Shown here one piece after another: positions 17,063-26,200 of a stretch of 64,000 nt of DNA. Each line of letters starts with the position of its first letter. Within the stretch, counting starts at the first letter, position 1. Origin of the DNA: Paludibacteraceae bacterium (GTDB lineage Bacteria; Bacteroidota; Bacteroidia; Bacteroidales; Paludibacteraceae); contig JAFUVS010000014.1 in the NCBI GenBank assembly GCA_017471175.1, positions 62,001 through 126,000 on the forward strand, given 5' to 3'. The notes beneath the pieces were generated by a model that was not told the origin of the DNA, searched no databases, and was given only the letters and a program-made list of their open reading frames with translations. The translations under genes were made by a program, and so were the position numbers.

Positions 17063-17221
17063 CACTAAACGACACTACTCTATAAACGACCGACATACTA
17101 TGTCCGAACAATTGACAAAACCGCAAGGCAACACTAAGCAACGCAACTATAAAAGACACAACACAAAACGACACTACACTAAGCGACACTACTCTATAAA
17201 CGACCGACATACTATGTCCGA
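17063..17221. repeat. Two 45-nt direct repeats with related spacer
   Basis: CACTAARCGACACTACTCTA plus TAAACGACCGACATACTATG and TCCGA occurs at 17063-17107 and again at 17177-17221 with one difference. The DNA between is built from shorter ACACTAAGCAAC / ACACAAAACGAC pieces. No gene is seen from 16988 to 17569. Confidence 0.85.
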
Positions 17222-17400
17222 TGATAAATGAGGGAGAGGAGGGAGGAATGAGGGAGATGGGAGGGAGGGATGAAAGGGAGGGATGAAAGGGAGGGATGGG
17301 AGTGAGGGAAGGGGGGAGAGGGGGATGAGATAGGAGAGAGGAGAGATGGGATACAGCGGGGATGGAGAGAGGTATTAGATGGGAAAGAGGGGAGTGTCTT
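17222..17400. repeat. Long purine-rich low-complexity tract
   Basis: About 180 nt of almost pure A and G, with many runs of three or more G. A 13-nt unit (GGGAGGGATGAAA) repeats near 17262-17301. A second purine tract lies at 17484-17565, so the two flank the 32-bp repeats. The sequence could form G-quadruplex or triplex structures. Confidence 0.8.
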
Positions 17401-17484
17401 TTCCTAAAATTAGTAGACAGCTTTTTGATTATTTCCTAAAATTAGTAGACAGCTTTTTGATTATTTCTTAAAAATATTAGACAG
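17401..17484. repeat. 32-bp tandem repeat, three copies
   Basis: TTTCCTAAAATTAGTAGACA followed by GCTTTTTGATTA occurs twice exactly with a 32-nt period. A third copy at about 17464 is diverged (TTTCTTAAAAATATTAGACAG). Confidence 0.9.
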
Positions 17485-17569
17485 AGAGATGGGGAAGAGA
17501 CGGGAAAGGGGGAGAGAGATGGGGAAGGGTGATGGGAGAGAGAGGAGAGAGAAGAGAGAGACGGGGAAA

Positions 17570-20500
17570 TCAGAACGGGTAGCCGATGCCGAAATTGACG
17601 CGCACGGCATCGAGGAAGGAGGGGATGTTGTAATACGTATTGATGGGTCGCGTATAGTCGGGCTTGCCGTCTTTGTTGTACTTATAGGTCTGATAGGGAG
17701 AGTGAATACCGACACCGAAATCCAACCTGACAACCAAGCCGTCAAGGTCAAGGCGCAAACCGGCACCCGTACCAAGCGCAATCTGCCGAGCTAAATCGGG
17801 GTTGTCATAGAGACCATCGTGTAACGATTCGGGAATCTGCAGGCGCGTGAGATAATCCTCGAAACCTGCCGCCTTGAACAGGTCCACCGTAGAGTACCAA
17901 TTCCATACATTTCCTGCATCTACGAAGGCTGCTCCATAGACTTTCCAGAAAAGAGGGAAACGGAGTTCGACATTGGCTTCCAACTTGACATCACCGGCGT
18001 GGAAGAAGTTCTGGCTGTACTTGGCGGAATAGAAGTTACCCGGACCATAGGCATAGGGCGAGGCACTTCGCATACTGTTGGGACCGCCCGCATAGAAACC
18101 TTCAGAAAGCGGTGCAAAATGAGAATTGCCCAACGGGATATTGGCTCCGGCGTAAAGGCGCGTGGCAATGGAGACCTTGTCGGTCAGATTATATCTATTC
18201 CTTAACTCGGCGGTGAGGCGGACAAACTGATTGAAAGTGAGTGAACCCAGGGGTTTTTCCTTCTCGTTCCACTTGCGACCGAATGCGCAATAGATGGCGT
18301 TGATAAGATTGCCCGACTCCTTGAAACCAAGGTCAAGCATCGTGTTCACCGCGCGCTTGGAACGGTAGTTATTGTAGGTAAAATTATATCCCACGGCGGG
18401 AACGAACTCATCACCGGCAATCACTTTGATGAGTTGCGGGAACTCCGCAGCCTTGTCAAGCAGGTTGTCGGACTCGGCTTTCATTTGGACTACGGAGAGC
18501 GAGAAAGGCGTGAAAGCGTGCGTGATATAACGCGAGGAGTGGAAGAAATAAGTGAAGGAGCCGGAGATCTTATGCACTCCATATCCGCCGGCTATGTTCT
18601 CGTACTGGTAGCCAAGCATATAGCGCGTGTCGCCATCGGGATTGTTATCCCCACCCCAATGCAGGTAGGGGAAGAGCAACGAAGCATTGAGCCCCATCTT
18701 ATACGTGTCCGACTTCTTCGGGTCACCGGGTTGACGACTACGAATCGAGAAGTAGTATGCTCCGTTTCCTTTGAGGGTGAACGACTCGCCACGTCCCATC
18801 AGATTCTTGATGGCATACTTCAGGTTCACGTCCGGGCCAATACTATTGTTCGAACGATACGCGACACCGGCATCGCCGGACAGACTATGCGTGCGGACGA
18901 GGCTATCTCCACGGAAGATGTTCTGCCGTTGCCAGTCTTTGCCGGCTCTCACACCCAGACCGGACTTGTACAGTTCGCCTTCCAACACATTGTTATTATC
19001 TCGCCGCGAGTAAAGACGCAGCAGCACATTGCCCTGTTTATTCAACTTATAGTCGGCTGTGACGCTGGATAAGAGACCTTTGGTTTCGTTCACCTCGGGG
19101 TTGTCGGAAATGGTAGAGCCGACCGTAATGCGCAGTTTGTCGTGGAAGAAAGACTTGCTCAAGGTGATATTCATATCATTCTTTTTCCCTGCCCCGAAGT
19201 CCACATCCATAAACTTGCCCATCTTAGAATTGGCTATCGCCGCATTGATTCGGCTGTTGACAATCGATGAGAAGGCATAGTTATCACGCTGTGCGGCATC
19301 GTTGCTTTCGCCTAAATACATACCCGTTGTCAGCAGAACGGCAGCCAGTCCTTCGCGAGTGTCCTCATCCGCAGCAGCCAATTCGCGCGACACAGCCTCG
19401 TCGCCGGGAGCCTCAAGGAAGAAACCGATGGAGCGGATACCTATTGAGTCCAGTTCGCCTTTTACGCGCACACCCGTCTGGAAAGTGACACGACGGGCAC
19501 CACCACTCTTGGAGTCCACGTCCGCTTTGACCTTTTGCGAAGCAGATACGTTGAGTTGCGTTTTGCCTAAAGGACCTTGGAAAGCTACGACGCTGCCCGA
19601 GTCAACGTGGAAAGGAATAATAGGATAAGCCTTCGGCGAATAGCGAACAATACCGTCGTCCACATGAACAGCTCCTCCTAAACGGAGAGGTACACTGTCG
19701 GCTACAGCGTATTGCAGATTAACAGTGCCGTGCGGTTTGACTTGCGCTAAATTCTTTTTGTCTATCGGATAAGTGATGTCCGTAGTAGGTAGTATGGTAA
19801 TATCTACATCAGCAAGAATACTGTCTAAAGAACCGGTCACGGAACCGTGTATGTCGGTCGCTAAATCACCATAGACAGGTATCGGACCGTCCTTGACTAA
19901 CTTAATCGGCGCAAAACTGTCCGCCTCCAACTTGACGTTAAGCCGCATACTATTAAGGTCTATACCTCCTGTGAGAGCAATGAACGTGCTATCTTCGCCA
20001 TAAACAGGCAGACCGTTGAGCTCAACGCGGTTATGCTCCATAACAATCGGGGTCTCACCCAAACAGAGTTTTACATCATAAGGCTTGTAGAGGGCAGATA
20101 CACCTAATGGCAACACTTCGGCAGAAAGGTCCAATTTAGCGGGAAGACCGTCAGCACCGGCTGTTGCCTGAACGCTACCTGTCAGATTAATGTCCGTTAA
20201 GTGAACGAGGCTGTCAACAAGACTAAGCGGAAGGTCATCCAACCGCACATCTGCTCGAAAAGCATTGGCATATAGTTTGGAGGGTGAAACGGTGATGTCC
20301 ACCGAGCGATTGCCAAGAGCAAGGTCGCCAAAGGCAAGGTCGCTCAAGACTAACTGACCCGTACCGTTGAGTTGGTTCTGAACGCGCTCAAGGTTCAGTT
20401 GCAGGGCGGCATTCGTTTTCAGCCCGTGAAGAGACATCACACCATCTTTAAGTCGGCTATCCGCTATCAGCGAAATGGTGCTCTTTTGATTGGACAAGGA

Positions 20501-22348
20501 TATATTCACTCCGGCTTGTGAGGCAGGCAGACGTAGGGTAGAACTGTCGCCAGGATGCTCTATGTCGGGAATGGAGGCGTAGGTGCTTAACAGCGTCTGC
20601 TGCTCGTTGGACCGCAGTCTGACTGCCAATCGGTCGAGATCCAGTCCGAAACGCTCAATCAATCCTTGAGCAGGGCTGCCGTGAGTGAGCAGAATATGCG
20701 CATCCATTGGCGGGACGGCTTGGCGAAGCGTGTCTAACATAGAAAGATTGGTGAACGAAACGATGGGCTGGATAACCGCCGTATCGCCAACAGTATGGAG
20801 CAAGGTTGGAATACGATTCGCCAACTTAAGGACATGCATCGGACTTGTCAGGTTGACAGTCAGACCGTTAGTAGTCAAGTCCAACGTGGTCATACTATCG
20901 GTTGCGAAGTCTAATAGCAACTTTTCGGCACGGAAATGTTCTCCTGTCATATACGCCTTGATACCGTGCATCTGAGTATGGTAATCAACCTCCATTTGTT
21001 CGGGCTTCAAAAAGTTGGTTACACGGAACTGATGTTCGGTTTGAGCCTTCACTTTCAGGTTATTATCATCCACGGCAACCGGCAAATGGAGCGTGCCGTT
21101 GACGGTTCTGCCTGCAATGTCCGCATTGAGACAAATGCCCGACACATTGATGCTGTCATATATGCAGTCGGTCAGGTTCAGCCCTACTTGACCGTTGATA
21201 CCATAGGATTGCAGAGCTAAACCTTTGCCTTTTGCCCGAATATGACCTGCCACCACAACAAGGGTACTGTCTTTCAAGAAAGGACTGAGATTGACACGGT
21301 CTATGTCCATATTAAGGTCGTACTGATCATCGTCAATGTCATAGAAACCGCGTAGCCGTGCTTTGCTGCCGCGAAAATCGGCATCGGCTATCACTTGGAC
21401 ACGCATCGTCGCCAAGTCCAAAGCTGTTGTGTGAATGTCGGCCGTAGCACCTATCGAGTCAGAGCGGGCATATAGTCCGCCGGAGGTAATCATTGAATGG
21501 TTGAGGTCCACTTTTGCATCACCACAAATCGTATCGAACGGCAAACATAGTTTGCCTATGGATAGAGCCAATCGGCTGACATCTAAGCGATGGACATCAT
21601 ACAAGTTGTGTCCGACATCTATTAAAGCGTTAACTGCCAATTCATTGGTCTGAATATCCAAGCCCGTTGGCGTGAGGCGGAAATGTATGTTACGCAAGTC
21701 GCCATCGGGTATATCGAACATCAAGGGCTTGGTCGCCGTATCCTGTTCTGTAGTGTCTTTTTTACTACGCAGGTCAATGGCTACATCGGCATCGAACAGT
21801 CGAAGTTGATGCAAGGGGAATTCGCATTTGGCGATATTGATGCCGGGGCTTGCAACATCTAATAAACCAACCATAGCATCTACACCCACCGTCTTTATGA
21901 GGCTGCCGGAATGAAACGAAGTGCGCTCCAGACGCAGTTGCTCCACCTTGATAGTGTCGGTCAACCAATCGTCTGGAAACGACTGATTCACAGCTTGGGG
22001 CAGACGTGCCTTGAGCCGCAACGCGTGGACATACACGAGTGTATCTTTTCCGCGATGCCCGACAAACAAACTATCAATCTCAATATGAACGGGCAAGTCC
22101 GTTTCACCCTTATAGGCGCGGTAAAGCACTTTGGGCGAATGATGAAACGGGGACAAATAGAGCCTGCCGAGGTCAATATCCCAATCGGTTTTTTCGTTGG
22201 CTATAGCGATTCCTTTTTCCTGCACTCTCTCACGTACAGAAGGTTCATACAATACGACAGCCACCGCAATGAGTAGCAACACCAACAAGCCCGTCAGGAT
22301 GCCCAACAGAGCAAGTGGAACCTTCCAAAGCAGCGACTTCAACTTCAC
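17570..22348 (-). CDS. TamB-like translocation protein fused to an Omp85 (TamA/BamA-type) beta-barrel
   Basis: A 1592-residue single open frame. It has an N-terminal inner-membrane helix (about 8-34, VPLALLGILTGLLVLLLIAV) and a long periplasmic beta-rich region of TamB type with repeated short strands. The conserved TamB end lies at about 1060-1143 (NITLSKSFFHDKLRITVGST). Instead of stopping there, the chain continues into about 450 residues of outer-membrane barrel: GPNSMRSASPYAYGPG at 1422 aligns with the Omp85 loop-6 motif, FVDAGNVW and RLDFGVGIHSPY follow, and the last residue is Phe (GIGYPF). No POTRA domains are seen between. Normally TamB and its Omp85 partner are separate. The start is GTG, directly abutting the stop of the upstream gene (TAG then GTG). 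The likely role is lipid or outer-membrane protein transport across the envelope. Confidence 0.85.
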   Translation of the reverse strand: MKLKSLLWKVPLALLGILTGLLVLLLIAVAVVLYEPSVRERVQEKGIAIANEKTDWDIDLGRLYLSPFHHSPKVLYRAYKGETDLPVHIEIDSLFVGHRGKDTLVYVHALRLKARLPQAVNQSFPDDWLTDTIKVEQLRLERTSFHSGSLIKTVGVDAMVGLLDVASPGINIAKCEFPLHQLRLFDADVAIDLRSKKDTTEQDTATKPLMFDIPDGDLRNIHFRLTPTGLDIQTNELAVNALIDVGHNLYDVHRLDVSRLALSIGKLCLPFDTICGDAKVDLNHSMITSGGLYARSDSIGATADIHTTALDLATMRVQVIADADFRGSKARLRGFYDIDDDQYDLNMDIDRVNLSPFLKDSTLVVVAGHIRAKGKGLALQSYGINGQVGLNLTDCIYDSINVSGICLNADIAGRTVNGTLHLPVAVDDNNLKVKAQTEHQFRVTNFLKPEQMEVDYHTQMHGIKAYMTGEHFRAEKLLLDFATDSMTTLDLTTNGLTVNLTSPMHVLKLANRIPTLLHTVGDTAVIQPIVSFTNLSMLDTLRQAVPPMDAHILLTHGSPAQGLIERFGLDLDRLAVRLRSNEQQTLLSTYASIPDIEHPGDSSTLRLPASQAGVNISLSNQKSTISLIADSRLKDGVMSLHGLKTNAALQLNLERVQNQLNGTGQLVLSDLAFGDLALGNRSVDITVSPSKLYANAFRADVRLDDLPLSLVDSLVHLTDINLTGSVQATAGADGLPAKLDLSAEVLPLGVSALYKPYDVKLCLGETPIVMEHNRVELNGLPVYGEDSTFIALTGGIDLNSMRLNVKLEADSFAPIKLVKDGPIPVYGDLATDIHGSVTGSLDSILADVDITILPTTDITYPIDKKNLAQVKPHGTVNLQYAVADSVPLRLGGAVHVDDGIVRYSPKAYPIIPFHVDSGSVVAFQGPLGKTQLNVSASQKVKADVDSKSGGARRVTFQTGVRVKGELDSIGIRSIGFFLEAPGDEAVSRELAAADEDTREGLAAVLLTTGMYLGESNDAAQRDNYAFSSIVNSRINAAIANSKMGKFMDVDFGAGKKNDMNITLSKSFFHDKLRITVGSTISDNPEVNETKGLLSSVTADYKLNKQGNVLLRLYSRRDNNNVLEGELYKSGLGVRAGKDWQRQNIFRGDSLVRTHSLSGDAGVAYRSNNSIGPDVNLKYAIKNLMGRGESFTLKGNGAYYFSIRSRQPGDPKKSDTYKMGLNASLLFPYLHWGGDNNPDGDTRYMLGYQYENIAGGYGVHKISGSFTYFFHSSRYITHAFTPFSLSVVQMKAESDNLLDKAAEFPQLIKVIAGDEFVPAVGYNFTYNNYRSKRAVNTMLDLGFKESGNLINAIYCAFGRKWNEKEKPLGSLTFNQFVRLTAELRNRYNLTDKVSIATRLYAGANIPLGNSHFAPLSEGFYAGGPNSMRSASPYAYGPGNFYSAKYSQNFFHAGDVKLEANVELRFPLFWKVYGAAFVDAGNVWNWYSTVDLFKAAGFEDYLTRLQIPESLHDGLYDNPDLARQIALGTGAGLRLDLDGLVVRLDFGVGIHSPYQTYKYNKDGKPDYTRPINTYYNIPSFLDAVRVNFGIGYPF

Positions 22349-23176
22349 CTAAAAACTTTTTTGCACGCCGAATTTGAGACCATACAGACCTGGAGTGAAC
22401 TGATTAGCAATCAGATTACGCAGTTTCCCCGAGAAAATAATAACATCGTTTGTGTACTCATTATACCTACCCTCTTCAGGATCTGAATAGCAGAATGTCG
22501 AACCGCTGTAGCCGATACTGAGAATCGAGAAGAATATCTGGAATGTACTCTTGCGATTGAATTGGTACGTTATCACCGGCGACAACTGTGCGCCATAGGT
22601 TACGCTGTGCCGAAGACCGTCATAATCCGTGCCTTTTACCTCACCGTCTATTACACGCGGAAACTCCATTCCGGCATATAGGTGAGCTTCGAGCCAAATA
22701 CCTACTTTCCCGTTAAACAGCGTTTTGAGGCGATAACGGGCATAAGGCGTTACCTCCCACGTACCGGTGAGTACACGCAAGTTTGATTTGAATGTGGTAT
22801 CAAGGACTGCAAGCGAGTAGTTGGTAACCGTATTGGCATAACTGCCGCCGAAGCGCAATCCGACATTCATACGTTCGTTCAAACGCCAGCCTAATTCGGG
22901 GGTCAGTGCTATTGACCATCCGTTCTCCTTGCGGACAGAACGTGTGTCGCTGTGATAATAGATGTCAAAATTATAGCCATAGTAGAGTTTCTGCTTCCAC
23001 AAGGGCAACTTCGGCATTTCCACGGTTGCGGCACTGTCCTGCAGCGAGTCGGCAATCTTGCTTTCGCCGGCAATAGCCGCTACAGACATAAGACCATCAC
23101 CAATGTGATCTTTCTGCGCACATAATGTTGCCGTGATAAGCACGACCATTACTATCAAACTAAAGGTTCTTTTCAT
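22349..23176 (-). CDS. Outer-membrane beta-barrel protein, function unknown
   Basis: A 275-residue protein from ATG 23176 with a signal peptide (MKRTFSLIVMVVLITATLCA). After a short linker, alternating hydrophobic strands indicate a small barrel of perhaps ten strands: KLYYGYNFDIYYHSD, WSIALTPELGWRLN, MNVGLRFGGSYANTV, and a terminal LYGLKFGVQKSF with C-terminal Phe. I do not recognise a substrate-specific family. It lies between the pump-channel fusion and TamB-Omp85, its stop touches the TamB start, and it begins 30 nt after the pump stop, so all are one transcript. It may assist the envelope machinery of its operon. Confidence 0.75.
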   Translation of the reverse strand: MKRTFSLIVMVVLITATLCAQKDHIGDGLMSVAAIAGESKIADSLQDSAATVEMPKLPLWKQKLYYGYNFDIYYHSDTRSVRKENGWSIALTPELGWRLNERMNVGLRFGGSYANTVTNYSLAVLDTTFKSNLRVLTGTWEVTPYARYRLKTLFNGKVGIWLEAHLYAGMEFPRVIDGEVKGTDYDGLRHSVTYGAQLSPVITYQFNRKSTFQIFFSILSIGYSGSTFCYSDPEEGRYNEYTNDVIIFSGKLRNLIANQFTPGLYGLKFGVQKSF

Positions 23177-23206
23177 AACACGATAAACTATAAAAACTTC
23201 TTTCAA

Positions 23207-26200
23207 CTATCTTGTTCCGCCGCCCAGAGCTACATAGAGGTCAATCAGGCTGATAAATCCGTTATAACGGTTCGTCACATCAGCAAGTTGCGCTTTGAGG
23301 TAATTCTCCTGCGCATTGAGCACTTCCAAATAGGTGGCTTTGCCTTTGCGCATTAACTCGCAAGTGCCGTCGTATGATTCGCGTTGAGTAGTCAAAAGCC
23401 GCTCATAGAGTGCATCCTGTTCTTGGGCATTGCGATAGCGGAAGATGGCATCATTTACCTCGCTGCCTGCGCGCAACATCGTCTCTACGTAGCGATTGGC
23501 AGCCTCTTCCTGTTGCAGTTTGGCTATCTTGAGATCAGCCGTCAGTTTGCCGCCTGCAAAGATAGGTTGTGTCAGTCCCAAAACAGCGTTCATCAACAAT
23601 TGTCCGGGATTAACGACTACTCCACCGCCATTCGTCCAGCCAAGCAACCCCGACAAGGACAGAGCCGGACAGAAAGCGGCTTTCGCCATATTCGTCTGAT
23701 AGAAAGCCACAGCCACGTTTCGCTCGGCAGCACGCACATCGGCACGGTTGCTTAGTTGGGAGGCGGGAATCGATTCGACAGGCCATGCTACAAAGGCATA
23801 ACTGCGCCAGGAAGAGCGTGCCACCTTGTGCGGCTCTTCGTTCATCATACGGCACATTGCCAACTCCAACGTATGAATCTGCTCCATCAGTTGCTTGCGC
23901 TGAATCTGCACATTGATCAGTGACGCTTCCATTTGCCCGACCGACGGCGAATAGGCTTGTCCGTTCTTGACCAATACGCGCTGAATCTCTAACACGCGCT
24001 GCCATATCAACTCCGTGGAATCAAGAATAAGAGCCTGATAGTCGAGTAGTTGTAACTGCGTATAGGCTCGTGCCATTGTGGCTACTAAATTAGCATGTGC
24101 AGCCGCTACATTATCTTCGGCTTGCGCGCGCAGCACTTCTGCCTGACGTTTGCGGTTGGTGATGGTTCCAAAGCCTTCTCCGCCCCAATTCAGCGTCAAA
24201 GGAACCTGATAACTGAGTACTGCTCCTGACGAACCGCTACCCGGCGTTATCGTCCCCGACACGCCGACATTAGCCGGACTGATGGCAAAAGTAGGCAGGT
24301 AACCGAGTTTAGCCGCACGGAGACGGGCATCTGCCTCTTGAACCGCCAAACGGCGCGAACGGTAGTCCACATTATTGCTCAATGCGGTTTGGATATAACC
24401 GCGCAGAATCGGGTCTTCAATGTACGACTGCCAATCCGCCTCGCTCACCTCGCTGACCAACGCATTCGATTCATCGGATGCCATAGGCTGGTACTTATTG
24501 AACACGCCGCAGGACGTAAACATCGTACCGACAGACAACATGCACACAATCAGCATTATCGGCATTTGGCTCTTGCTCTCTTCCTTTGCCTCATCCTCTA
24601 CCGCAACTTCCTTACCTTGGAAGCGTTCGTGAAGTTTCTGGAAGATGATATAGAACGCAGGGACAACGAACACCAATGCCAGCGTACCTATTGCCATACC
24701 GCCTGTTACGCCGATAGCCAACGCGCGGTTACCGTTAGCTCCCGCACCACCTTCTATGATAAGCGGAATCATACCCGCAATCATCGTTACTACGGTCATC
24801 AAAATAGGACGCAGACGGTCCTCGCACGCTTTCAATGCTGCCTCTACGATGTCCATTCCCTGCTTGCGCTTCTCCACAGCAAACTCCGTAATAAGAATCG
24901 CTGTTTTCGCCAACAGACCGATAAGCATAATCACACCCGTCTGAAGGTAGATATTGTTCTCTTGCCCGCACAGCCAGGAGAAGGCGAACGAGCCCATCAA
25001 GCCGAACGGTACGGAGAGAAGCACCGCAAACGGAATGAAGAACGACTCATAAAGCGATGCCAAAATCATATAGATGAGCAGGATACATACCAAATAAATG
25101 AATAATGTGAGGTTAGACTTGCTGTTGGCTTCCAGCTCGCGGCTCATTCCGCCGTACTCATAGCCGTAGCCCGTAGGCAGATGGTCTTTGGCTACCTCTT
25201 CGATGATGCGCTGTACATCACCATCGCTATAACCTGCATTAGGCTTGACACTACAAGCAATTGATTGATAGAGGTTAAAACGTTTCTGGGTAGCGGAACC
25301 CACAGCCGGGGTCAGCGTCACAAACTGCGCAATTGGAGCCATCTCTTCGCCCACACGGACAAATATATTGTTGAGTGAACTCGGATCCAGTCGATACTCA
25401 GGTGCCGCACCTGCCACCACGCGATACACCTTGCCGTATTGGTTGAAATTGCTGATATAGGCACTACCGCAGTACGCTCCTAATGTGTTCAGTACCATAT
25501 CCGGAGATATACCTGCACGGTCGCATTGGGTAGCATTTACATCCACCTTGTATTTCGGGAACGACTCGCTGTACAGCGACATTGCCATCTGTACTTCGGG
25601 GCGTTTTTGAAGTTCGGCAAGAAAATCATTGACTACCTCGTTGAAGCGGCTCATATCGCCTCCTTGCAGGTCTTCCATCTGCAGGTCGATACCATCGCTG
25701 TTACCATAGCCCGGAATCTGCGGCATCTGGAACGGAATGAGTTGCGCATCTTTGATGTCTTCGCACGACAGGTACAACTTACCCATCACATAGTCAATAT
25801 AATGCTCATAACCTTTGCGTTGATCCCACGGCTTGAGACGGATTACAAGCGTACCGTAGCTCACACCCGTACCGGACAGAAGACCGAAACCGGAAATCTT
25901 GGCATAACTCTCCACCTCTTCCAAGCGAAGCACATGCTCTTCTACCTCGGCCATAATCTTGTCCGTCTCCATAAGGGGCGAACCGGCGGGAGCTGATACG
26001 TCCACCATAATCACGCCCTGGTCCTCCTGAGGTACCAAACCCGATGGCAGACCGCGCATCGCAAATACCATAGCCACCACAGCGGCTATCAGCCACAGCC
26101 ATGCACGATTCGGCTTCTGCAAAAATTTGGTTACACCCTTCTTATACTTGCCTAATATGGCATTATAGGCGGCATCGTAGGCGGTCTTTACCCAATAGTT

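Noticed and set aside
17063..17221. CRISPR-like pair of direct repeats
   Set aside because: Only two copies separated by related repeat sequence, and no cas genes.
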